This document shows positions 14,443 to 24,833 of a DNA stretch of 64,000 nucleotides, piece after piece. The stretch lies in assembly GCA_001931875.2 (NCBI GenBank), contig MSJH02000817.1, positions 1 to 64,000 of the forward strand. The letters run 5' to 3'. A model generated the notes under the pieces. The model saw only the letters and a program-made list of their open reading frames with translations. It had not been told where the DNA came from and searched no databases. The stretch comes from Byssochlamys sp. IMV 00236. Its lineage: Eukaryota; Ascomycota; Eurotiomycetes; Eurotiales; Thermoascaceae. The position numbers and the translations under genes were made by a program. Positions within the stretch are counted from its first letter, which is position 1, and every line of letters starts with the position of its first letter.

Positions 14443-14790
14443 ATGGCAGATCCCTGTCTCTCCACTCCCTCATCGACCCAAAACCAGTCTTTACAATCTC
14501 CAATGGGTAAGTTACTCCCATTAGTAGTTACGGACGTGCTATTGAACCTTTATTTAGCGTGCAGCTTTTGCGGGGAACTGGGCCATACGGCCAAACGATG
14601 CCCGCTAAGAGCAACAGAGAGGGTATATAATTTCTTTCCTTTAGTGCTTTCTTTTCAATATTCAATATAATCATTCGTTTCTCTATTATTGACCACTTAT
14701 TAGGGAGAGGTATATTATCTCGTACCGAAGCGATTGCTATATCAGTTGAATTGTGGATATATACTAATTTTCGGGAAATCATTGTTCGAA
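14443..14790 (+). pseudogene. zinc-knuckle (CCHC) exon, probable element relic
   Basis: From an ATG at 14443 a short Ser/Gln-rich exon leads to a GTAAGT donor (14506) and, after a TAG acceptor at 14557-14559, to an exon whose frame reads ACSFCGELGHTAKRCPLR. The spacing C-x2-C-x4-H-x4-C is exactly that of a retroviral-type zinc knuckle, as found in Gag of LTR elements and in RNA-binding proteins. A further AG acceptor before 14702 would add about 29 codons and then a stop. No protease, reverse transcriptase or integrase follows, so I read it as a relic; a small live gene is possible. Confidence 0.4.
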
Positions 14791-15583
14791 TAGGTCATCG
14801 GGGCAGTAAGTAGTAATCCTATGTTCCTCAATTGTTAGGGATTTTCTAATATCATCAAAAGGACGATAAAAAGGTAAGATGCTCTAGGTAAAACACTTTT
14901 AGCAACTACTAAGTCTCAAATTTAATACTGGCAGCAAGTTCCGGAGGTGAGCGGCCTTAAGGCAATGTATTAGCTTTATGGACTAACAATTAGTTATACA
15001 GAGTCATAACGAAAGCCTTAAGGTATTTACCAATCCTATCGCAGTAGTGAACTACACTAATATATTGTTGATCGATAGAAAATAAGGGCAAAAATACGCG
15101 TTAGTTGTATCGTATCTAGAAATAGACTCAAACAGGGAGCTTATTTAGTTTATATTTCTTTAGAACCTTAAACGGTTGCAAACAGTAAGGAGTCCCACAT
15201 CTATTCTTTATGCCAGCTGACAATAATATCTAGGAAACAGAACTCCTCATCCAGGTATTGTCTACTATTTCAGTCACTCTTATCTGTTAAATCGTGAATG
15301 GTAAATGATTACTAAAGAAAGCTATTGTACTATAGAATGCGGCGAGGAAGATTCGGGTAAGTACTGCCAGTGTCTCCTATTATACATCTTATAGTGACTT
15401 CGTAGAAAAAACACAGCAGGGCCCGCCTAAGATACAGTTATACGCCAAAAGTTTGGATTCGCCTTACTAAATCTAGGTGGATTATAGGGCAACTATCGAT
15501 GACCTTTTCTTTTCCAATTAATCAATAACGCCTTGTTACGGGCTTATCAAATGACCATTGTGTCGGTGCACGAAGCGTACGTC

Positions 15584-15690
15584 CAGGTGATCTGTCATAT
15601 CATCCGCTTCCATGAGGTTCTAATTATAAGATAGGACCTACTAGATCACTAGGATCTGGATTCTTTGTATGATCAGGAGATAAATATGGG
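15584..15690 (+). repeat. right copy of diverged direct repeat
   Basis: Partner of 13636-13743: it starts AGGTGATCTGTC and ends AAATATGGG. The spacing between copies is about 1.95 kb. The copy lies 194 bp downstream of the HIS6 stop codon. Confidence 0.6.
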
Positions 15691-15883
15691 TGCAACCCCA
15701 TTCCCCTCGAACTAGAGTCAAGCGATTCAAGAAGCTTAGATATATCAGCTAGATGGTTCAAATCATACCCATGCTTCTGTACTTTGGATTCGACACATTG
15801 TATGAAATAAAAAGGTGCTTCTTCACCTAAGCTAGTTTGAATTGTCCTAATATACCGCATAATAGTCTATTTTCTCTATGTAA

Positions 15884-16922
15884 CTAATTTTCCTTATTCC
15901 ATCTAACACACTCCTCAAACGTAACCCCCTGACCACCAAAGATATCCAACGCGCTACCAATAGTCAAGTCAACTTTCCCTCCACTGCTCGTCTTCACCTT
16001 CTCCAAGTCCTGGAGATGACGCGCTCCTCCAGCATACGTGACGGGAATCGTACACCATTGGGCGAGTTTGGATACCAATTCCTCGTCAACGCCCTGCTGT
16101 AGGCCCTCGACGTCGGCTGCGTGGATTAGGAATTCCGAGCAGTATGGCTCGAGCATGGATATCGATTCTGTAATAGAAGAGTAAGTGGCTGATCTAGTGG
16201 GCAGAAATAGTATGGTGGGTGAAGTGAGACTAACCTTGGTTGATTTCCATCTCGGTGATGGTCTGCCATCGATTCATGGCTACGAACCATGTGTTATCCT
16301 TTCTTCGACAGCTCAAGTCCAAGACCAGCTTTGACTTGTCGCCGCCGAGAGCGGAGAGGACGGCTTCTAAGCGTTCTTTGGAGAACTTGCCCTCTGGGAA
16401 TAGGAATGATGTGATGATCACCTGGTAATCTAGTTAGTATACTGCCTCTGCGTTGTTGCATAGCTGGAATTCTAAGAAGAGAAGAAGGCAAATTAAAAAT
16501 AAAAATAAATAACCCATCATAAACATCAAGTATACACCCCAGAAACATATAATCAATCACAACCTGGTCACAGAAACCAAACCAAGAGACAAGACACATC
16601 TAACATGCAGGATACACCTCACCTTCTCAGCTCCCTGATCAATCCAATACTGTGCATTTTTATCCGTAATACCCCCCGCCACCTGCAATCCACCAGGCCA
16701 AGTCCTCAGCGCTTCTTTTGCCGCCTCATCATTCCCCGGCCCAAGCATCACGACATGGCCTCCGCGCAAGTCGTGATCTCTGTACAATGCCGCATAATGA
16801 CTGGCCGGGAGCTTGGATACGTAATTCGTCTTCAATTCGCTAGGGACTGTACTTAATGTTCCGCCGACAATCTGCTTCACCTGTCCGGAGTGCAGGTCAA
16901 TGCATGGACGAAAGCGAGTCAT
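15884..16922 (-). CDS. HIS6: ProFAR isomerase of histidine synthesis
   Basis: 1-(5-phosphoribosyl)-5-[(5-phosphoribosylamino)methylideneamino]imidazole-4-carboxamide isomerase (HisA), the fourth step of histidine biosynthesis, an Amadori rearrangement; a cytosolic (beta/alpha)8 barrel. Three exons, 16623-16922, 16235-16421 and 15884-16167, give 256 aa (yeast His6 261). The start [21 protein letters not shown] has the catalytic acid Asp9 in the first strand, and the half-barrel phosphate sites appear as LQVAGGI and later as [10 protein letters not shown] and [13 protein letters not shown]. Intron 1 is unusually long for this locus (201 bp). The gene is divergent from FAF1 with 247 bp between start codons. 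Confidence 0.95.
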
Positions 16923-17169
16923 TTTCGAAAAAAAAGAAAAATGAAATTGGTGCTCGTTAGCGATTAATTCGTTCTTCTTTAATCTTGATTAAAAAGTGGA
17001 CGTGGGGAAGGGGAGAGAGGGACGGCTAATCTTATCACACGTGACCGAGACGTTTGATCGCGAGAGAGAAAAAAAAAGTTCACTTGGGGAAAAAAAAAAA
17101 CCGACAAAGCTGCGCAACACGTCTTTATTCGAACCATACGTGTCGCACAGATCGTGCTTGCAGAAGGAA
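16923..17169. promoter_or_regulatory. shared divergent promoter HIS6/FAF1
   Basis: 247 bp between two opposite start codons. A palindromic CACGTG (E-box, as bound by bHLH factors such as Cbf1) is at 17038-17043. I do not see the TGACTCA site that general amino-acid control would use. A-runs occur at 17069-17077 and 17091-17100. Confidence 0.5.
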
Positions 17170-18117
17170 ATGCCTGGGAAGAGAAAGAGAGAGACAGCTG
17201 CTGTCTCCCGGAACGATGTTGTTGAAACTGCAGAGGCGCGATCGGAAGATACGGCCGCCGGTGATGCTCATGATATCTTCCGGCGGTATTTTGAGAGTCA
17301 ATTCGAGCCTTTGGATCTACAACCTGTAAAAAGTGCGCGAACTACAGAGTCTGAGGCTTCTGAAAGCGAAGAAGAGGAGCAAGAGGATTATGGTAGTGAT
17401 GAGGAGAGCGGATCCGAATGGGACGGTATCTCTGATGCAGAAGGCAATGGCACGAAAGTCGAAGTCGTCGAGTACACCAGCTCGCATAACAGCACGTCGG
17501 ACGCTATCGATAAAAAGGCCCGTAAAGCCTTCATGGTACGTTTCCTGAACTAATCCTCTACGTCGTCTCGACATACTAATATGATATTGGCCGTCTAGAA
17601 CGCAAAACCACCAGACCTGTCGAAACCCTTGACTGCGAAGTCTACGTCCAAGAAAGAAGGAGAAGAAGCAGCAGCAAGTGATGACGACGCTATGGATCTC
17701 AAGAATGACCTGGCTTTACAGAGACTGCTCAAGGAATCACACCTGTTGGAATCCGCAAATGATCTTGACCCGACCGGAAAGAATCGGCACAAGGCCCTCG
17801 ACCTGAGAGTGCAATCGCTGGGAGCAAAGACATCATTATTCAGCCAAGAGAAGATGCCCATGTCCCACCGGAAAGGAATCAAGGAGAAGGCTGCGACCAA
17901 AGAGGACCGGAGAAGACGCGAAGCCAGGGAGAACGGTATCATCCTTGAAAAGCCCACCTTCAAGTCGTCAAAGTCGTCAGGGAAGAGGAGGGAACGCGGC
18001 ATTGGAGGTCCATCAATTGGCAAGTTCGCCGGTGGCACTCTCAATCTGAGCAAGAGTGACATCATGAGCATTCAAGGACCGCGCAAATCTGCCAAGGGCA
18101 AGAAAGGTCGTCGGTGA
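17170..18117 (+). CDS. FAF1: Faf1-like 40S ribosome assembly factor
   Basis: A nucleolar factor needed for early pre-rRNA cleavage in 40S subunit production (yeast Faf1; the human C1orf131 family, DUF4602). Two exons, 17170-17535 and 17599-18117, give 294 aa. The N-terminal half is acidic with a Glu/Asp/Ser stretch around residues 57-90 (SESEEEEQEDYGSDEESGSE), preceded by RRYFESQFEPL, a conserved start-region motif. The C-terminal half is basic and has the family block KMPMSHRKGIKEKA...RRRREARENGIILE at about residues 205-245. The protein ends in a Lys/Arg-rich tail. The start is the first in-frame ATG (MPGKRKRE). Recognised by motif order rather than by search, so a little less certain than its neighbours. 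Confidence 0.85.
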
Positions 18118-21100
18118 GAGAAGGAGATTCGATGTCCATCCAATCCAGAGATGCGATCATGAGTGATGCGCTGAGCAGTATCTACGACCTCGCCACCATC
18201 TATTGACAAATACTCTGCCTGCTTTGACTTATCACGACCACAACGCAGCAGGATCGTCCTGATCTCAATCATGCTGATGACCACATTGGTGGGCGATATG
18301 TCCTATTTTGGTAAAAGGATGCTGTCTCAGATTACCTTTCGCCCAGACCTGTTTCAGACCCCTTGTCTGTGGGCAAGTGGCAACAGCAGTTTGCGTTGGC
18401 AGCTGATCTCTCTTTACATCATTTATCATCTTCTAGAGCAGGGAAAGATACTGCGGTGAAATCATCATTGAGTCCGCTGGGATTTACCTTATGTCCTGGT
18501 GGCCTGCGCTCTGCACAGCCGTGTAGGCACAACCTGAGACAGCCCGATCTCTCGGATGGGCCCGGTATGAATCGGATATCATCTGATGTTGATGATCGTC
18601 ATGACGGCTAGCAAAGAGATCTAGAATGAAAATATTGTTAACCTCGCCACTACTGAGCGTGCCGTTGGTCACGCGAACGCTACGGGATCTCGATTCATTA
18701 CCAGCAAGGCTTGAAACGATACCAAGCGTGCTATTTTTGTCGAAGACAAAAAAGAAAAGAAAGGTCTATCAGTATGCTATCCCGCCTCGTTGACGGCCTA
18801 CCGGCGGCGATAGATCATTTCGCCCGCGATCGAGAGATGTTGATACAGTTCGCACTTAGCGTGGACTATTCTTTGAGAATTTCCTGATCAGGAGAAAGCT
18901 CCGATCGCTGCAGGGTTTATCAGATGGAGGATGCTCTACTGGACTGATTCTGGAACAGCCATGTAGCTTCTTCCTGCAGGGGCTGTCACTTTCCCCAGCG
19001 GGCGCCGGCGCAGAGATCATTGCTTCAGATTGTCCACTCTAAAACAATATGAGCCTTCTTAGGGCTTGATGGCGATCTGGATAGTTCGAAACCGTCCCAA
19101 GTAAAATTGGGCTGAAGATCAAAGACCGGATTGGATGTATCAGGAAAAGTTCGACTTGGACCAAGCTTATCATTAGAGTAGATTCGTGACGGGTATAACT
19201 GGTATAACTGGCCGGGAGTTGGATAGTCGATAATAGAGCCCTAATAATACCTGAGGCAACTTTATTATCAATCTCAGTCAAATCGATCTTGAGCCCCGCC
19301 AAAATACGACGTAGAGGCTGAAAGCTAGATCAGTAGTATGGTTTATGTGGCTTGTATAGCCTTGTTCGCTTCGAGAGGTCGGAGTAAAGCGCAGTACTAT
19401 CTATGAGATGCTTGTTTACCATTGCTCTTTCGGCAGTGTACCTGCATTGGGCCCCGCACACGGGTTTGTAGCTGGCGCGCCGTTCTGCTTGAAAATGGAT
19501 CTTGTCCCATTCTTTCTGCGCCTCCTTGACGAGCTATGTTTTCACGCCGGAGGAGTTGTCTATCGCGAACCTTCATTAATAATTATTCAACAGGAGGATC
19601 ATAACTAGTCATCGGTAAACATCTCTAGACTGTATGATCAGGAGCTCAAGTGCACAGCAACAAGAACCGTGCAATTGCTTAAATGCGCAAGTGGCATGTT
19701 TCAGATGCTGCGGTCCGTCTTCGACAAATTAGGGGGAAAAGTCAGGGTCGATCGGAGAGAAATCGGGAAGATCTGAAACGCGGATGTACTGTAGCAGCCG
19801 TCCTTTCCCGTTGCAGAAAGGTGCACATACCACAATTGAGATATCGAAATCTGTTGATGGTTATGGTTGTCAAGGTGAAACGTTCCCTCGTGGCTGGAGG
19901 CTGGGAATTGGTCGTAACGTGGGAGTTGCCACGAGGTGCAGGTCTGAAACCGAAAATGCTCGAAACAATGCACGATTATTGGAATAGATAGGGAGCTAAG
20001 CGCTCTCCAGCCGCGTGCATTCTTCACAGAAGGTTCAGAGAATGTTCTAAAGCTAGCCCGTAGGTTGGACGTACATACATTTTTGTCACAGTCCAAGTTC
20101 CTTCGGTCCTCCAGAGGGATCCGCAGCTAGAGCAGAATCCGTTGAACATGACGGACCAAGTTGCATCAACTAATTACGTGAAAGGTGCCTATTCTTCACG
20201 ATTCAGAGCATGTAAGATGTCCACCATTAGATGCAAAAGGGGCGATTGTACACCCACCGCGATGGTTTAGAGTCTCGAAGTCTGAAGGAGGGTTCGTACT
20301 ACCAACTCTTGGCGCTATTGTTGGAGGGAAACGTTTACTTACCCCATATTTTGAAGAAATACTCGATTAGGCGACCTGGATAATCTGGAAACTTTCTCAC
20401 AAGGCAAACTGCAGCGAAGACGATGGAAGTTAGTACGATGGTAGGTTCTCCTTTTTGAATCCAGCCAGCCCATCAAGCGCCGATTGCAAAGGCCAGAAGC
20501 TCTGTCGACCTCTTTCGACTAGGGACGGACATCAGGAAGAGAAACAAAGGCAGAGGAGCCGTCGAAGCGAGATGCGCTATGATGTTAGCGTCCAAGTCCG
20601 CGTTGACGCCGGTCATATCATATCAGCTGTCAGGCATCGGCTCCTCGCCAGGTTCCATAGCCGGTTAGCCGTCACTCATCAAACAGACAGAATCGCGATT
20701 GCAGCAATGGGCAATAAGCGAACTGTGGACAAGCTATGCTCCTAGAGTACGGAGTAGGGCTCCAGGGGCAGCAGAGAGAGCGTCCGCAATGGAGACGGAT
20801 CCTCTTATCCAGGAGCTGGGCTTCGTAAGAAAGTTTCGCGGAATCGCAAATCGAGATGTTAGCTGCAGTAACTAGTTAGCAAGCACATGTTCATTCTATT
20901 TAATAAGTGGACAAGCCGGGAGCTTTGAAGCAAACACTACGCTGATCCGGAGCTGTATTATAGGTAGGGGTTGTTTTACTATAGCACATGCCCTGTGTCT
21001 TGTTCCTGTTCCTGCATCAGGAGTGTCAGAGGACCAGCTCCAATTTGGGAAGGAGTGCGAGACAGAAAATCTCCCTTCAGTTGAGCTAAAGAGAGTATGG

Positions 21101-21704
21101 AATAATTAACTACACATCTGTTTTGTTTTCTTTTTTTAACTTTGATGGATAGGCGGACGGACGGGACAATATACTGTACCTCCATGATTGGGCATCGCCG
21201 TGCTAAATAACTCCTGTCTTGGGGAAGATAAATCATGTATCTGGGCATTCGGAGGATTCGCGCCTCCATAGTACCATCGATATCTGATCTGATCATTCCG
21301 GAGATGAGAGGCGACCGCATCCGCGCGATTATTGTTCTGAAGGGCCTGATCATGTTCGCAAAAAACGTTGCCTGTCATATCTTCACCGCTGGATCTCTTC
21401 AATGGACTGTCCTCCGCTCGAGCAACTGCCTGCCCCGCCGCATTGAACGAGGCACGAAGCTAGTTGGGAGACCGATCATTCGCAATAATGGCCGGTGATG
21501 GCTGCTATCGATTGCTTTTCAATGCAGATGGCCGCACCGCCTGTCATTTTGGGCCATCGGGATCCGCATCTTACGCCGTTTAGCAAAAGAGCCGTGATCT
21601 GCGCACTTCCTTCGGCTGGGGAGCAGATCGGTCATCCAAAAAAGGTTCGATGCCTGTGCTTCAAGAAACAAATTGGCATAATTTGCCGCTGCAGTAGTCC
21701 CGCC

Positions 21705-21796
21705 AATCTTATTATTACAGTAGTAGTATTATTATTATTAGTTATAATTATAATTATTATTATTATTATGATTATTATTATTAATTATTATTAAGG
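21705..21796. repeat. ATT/TTA microsatellite tract
   Basis: About 90 bp built almost wholly from imperfect ATT, TTA and AAT triplets, with interruptions. Smaller ATT runs follow at 21851-21866, 22045-22100 and 22566-22590, so the area is a cluster of related triplet repeats. Confidence 0.8.
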
Positions 21797-24060
21797 TCGT
21801 CTAGATGGCCAACAACCGCTATCCACCGCGGCTAATGAGACGAGGCGGTATGTATTATTATTATTCCACTTTGGTCCGGAGCTCAACGACGTTCTCGACT
21901 CTCGGAGATTTTCTTTTCTTAACGCTCTGGGAGCCTTAGCGGTCGGTCCAACCCCACTGCGCCTTCCCGGTGAAAGGTGGAGCGTTTGCTCTAGACGAGT
22001 CGCGGCTTCGTATACGAATGATTTCTGGTTGTCGATGGAGAATTATTAAGATTATTATTATTATAATTCGGAGTATTATTATGGTATTATTATTATCATC
22101 ACCACGGAACGGAATCGATAGTTAGTCTTTGCAATTACTCTATATCGCACGGCAAGACCTTTAAGAGTATGGTACTTTGCATGGACAAGTCTAGGTGGGT
22201 AAAGCGAATAATAATGGATCCGGATCTCGTGCCTTGCGGGCCACCGCATTCTTTTCCGATAGCTCAGCTCGTACCGTCCTGGACCTTGTTTAGTGCTTGA
22301 GGACATTATGCTCATTGGATTGCTGTCCAAGAATGCGCCATTAATACCGAGCATTATTATCATGCTGACTACTCTACTCTACGCATGCCTGGACGAGAGT
22401 TTGCCAGCGCGCCAGTTTCGATCCATAACTTTCGGAGTATCTAACTGACCGAGTAACTAGTCTAGTAGTGCCCATCGCCATCGGTCATTGTCATGGCCTA
22501 GAGTATGCCGCCCTGGAATGGCGATCGTGTCTGGCCAGCGACTTGGCAGGGCGGGAAGAGAGGCATTATTTTTATTATTGTTATTATTATTCACAACTGT
22601 TCGTCCTGGTACAAAGCCAGAAGTGTTATGAGAACATAGAGTTCAACGGTCAACACCAAGGGAACTTTCATGGTGACGATGAAAGGTGCAGGATGATGAT
22701 TGATGCCTGGACTAGTAGTTAGCAGACCACCAGCCTCAAGGGAGCCGACGATCCCCGTTGGCGGCGATGGGGGGGGTCGTGCTTCCTCCCCTGGACCGCA
22801 AATTCTGAAACCGCTGGCGGATGCTTCAGAATTCCCCCCCTTGGAATCTTAGACGTCCAAAGTCCACTCGCGCCAGTTTTAGCCCAGCTTGGCAGGCCAA
22901 CGTCCTCCTCTCCACCACCGCTCATCCATTATTCGTCGAGCTGTCCAGAGATCCCCTGAGGAGAAGAAGCGTTTGACCTCCGACCGAGACTCTCCCCAAT
23001 CCATCCATTTCTCGTCCCCCTTGTCGCCCTGCCCCCAATTGACCATGATCCCGGGAAGCTCGGTCCAGGTGATAAGACCAGCCATCATACGAGCAGCAGA
23101 CGGACTGTCAGTCGGGGTAGTAGCAATAATAATGGCACGGAGTATAGAGCAGATAGTTGACGGTTAGCCCTCCTAACTCTCCTGCTAGACCGCGGAATCA
23201 CGATGGAGTGACAAGAAGAGCAAAGTAATAAATAAATAAATAAATGCAGCAGGTTCTCTTCAGGGCCCTGGTTGAGTTTGTAGAGAGACAGACGCCTTGC
23301 ATCTTGTCCTCTAGGGTTGTTTGTTTCTGTCAGGAATCATTGTGATTTTCTCTATCTATCTACGGCTTGGCTCTTTTCGAACCTCGTTCCCGCCAGCAAA
23401 ACACCACCACCTTTCTTTCTACCGAGACAGAACGTCTGTCTAATTGATTCGATCCATCAGTCTGATCAGATTATTATATTATATATATTACTGGTCAATA
23501 TCAGCATCAGGCATCATCGTGATTCTCTGGTTTCCACCCTTGTCGAGCAGCACTGTCCATCGAATCTCCTCGCTCTCTCAATTTCAACTTCCAAGCCTCC
23601 CTTGCCCGACTTGGCCAGAGACATCCTGTCTGCTCTATCCGATTTGGTCCAAGTGGTTCGACCAGGGGAAAAGCGTCCTGTCACTCGAGGACTAAGTTAA
23701 CTACCCTAACAGTCCTGGGAAGATCCGAGCTCCCGGCCAGACAAGCCAGCAGATCCCCAGGAAAAAAAAGGCTCCAGTCGGGACATCCTGGTCTCCCTAG
23801 TTGTTATGGTATTCCGCGAATATCTGACTACAACTAGTTATAACGACCAGTGTACTAATTATACGGATCAATATCGACCACTCGCCCGTAAGCCCTTTCG
23901 CACCCGCAGCACCAGATCCACTGGGCGCCACCAGCAGCCGGGACCACCGGCGAATACTAGCTGACTCCACGGGCGCTATCCTGTTCCCCTGCTAAGTTCC
24001 TCTTGGTCGAGGTCTTTCCAAATCCACACCCCATCCCCAACACTAAACCCGGACGCGCTG

Positions 24061-24130
24061 GCTCTCTCTCTCTCTCTCTCGCTTGCTTGCTCTCTCTCTG
24101 TCTCTCTTTCTTCTCCCTCTCTCCCCTCTG
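24061..24130. promoter_or_regulatory. steA: pyrimidine (CT) tract upstream of steA
   Basis: CT dinucleotide repeats with CTTG interruptions on the plus strand, about 700 bp upstream of the steA ATG. Such CT-rich tracts are common just upstream of transcription starts in filamentous fungi; the role here is inferred. Confidence 0.5.
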
Positions 24131-24833
24131 AGCCGGCCCCGATCGTCCTTCTCAAACGGAATCCTTCTTAACCCCTCGAACGACCGCGACTCCCCCCGGT
24201 TGTGCTCCATCCCACCTGGGCCGTTCCTCTTTTCTCGCAGACCACCGGTGAAAAAGACCTGTCTTCCCTCCCGTCCAAGCCCCTCGCGGTCGCAGCCCTG
24301 GAAGTGGCCTGTTTCTTTCTCAACCACCTCTCGTTTCAATCCCGCCGTGCGAGCACCGGAGATCTATCTATCTCTTTTTACCCCTCGGGCTGGCCCATCT
24401 CTCCTGTCGTTGACGGTCACATCGCATCAGCATTGTTCATCACCCGTCATCTTCATTCCAGCATCTAGTTCATTGGAGGCTGGTACCTCTGGTATTATCG
24501 CTTGGATAGCTGTTGCGCTCGGTTGATCGCTCTTTGAAATTGTTGGTTCAATTATCCTTGTCTTGCAGTCAAAAAGACAAAACAAACAAAAGAAGGTTCG
24601 CGGGACTGGGTATCATTTCGTGTTTACTGTCAATTCATACAACAAAATCACCACACACACACGCTATCATAACGAACGGTACGTATTCATCTGATCTGAT
24701 CTCTATGGCTGATGCCCTTTTACGCTTCCGGAACGCGTGGTTCATGGTAACCATCTATACATCTACATCTCTCTCAAGATGCGCTTTGGATCAATCCCCA
24801 ATGCTGACTGTTGATATAGAATCGCGCGCAAAG

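Larger units (their letters stand above)
13059..15883. other. AT-rich region with degenerate repeat element
   Basis: No intact gene. The region is AT-rich, with stop codons in all frames. It holds a diverged pair of direct repeats (13636-13743 and 15584-15690) and, between them, a zinc-knuckle exon near 14557, listed separately. A minus-strand open frame at 15624-15860 (78 codons) overlaps the right repeat and matches nothing I know. The likeliest reading is an old, mutated mobile element. Confidence 0.5.
18118..24833. other. 6.7 kb gene desert and steA leader
   Basis: Between the FAF1 stop and the steA start I find only short open frames with no family signal. The part 21705-22600 has several ATT/TTA microsatellites. 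A GC-richer island at 22720-23160 has overlapping short frames on both strands but no convincing gene. The last ~800 bp are the steA promoter and leader, with a long CT tract (24061-24130). A likely 5'UTR intron is at 24679-24819: GTACGT donor, GCTGAC branch-like site, ATAG acceptor. Confidence 0.55.

Noticed and set aside
22719..23167. overlapping short frames on both strands in a GC-richer island
   Set aside because: Low complexity, Trp/Gly- or Ser/Pro-biased translations and no motif; base composition explains the openness.
24083..24526. 147-codon frame upstream of steA
   Set aside because: Runs through the CT tract and leader, giving Leu/Ser/Pro-rich low-complexity sequence; it is better read as promoter/5'UTR.
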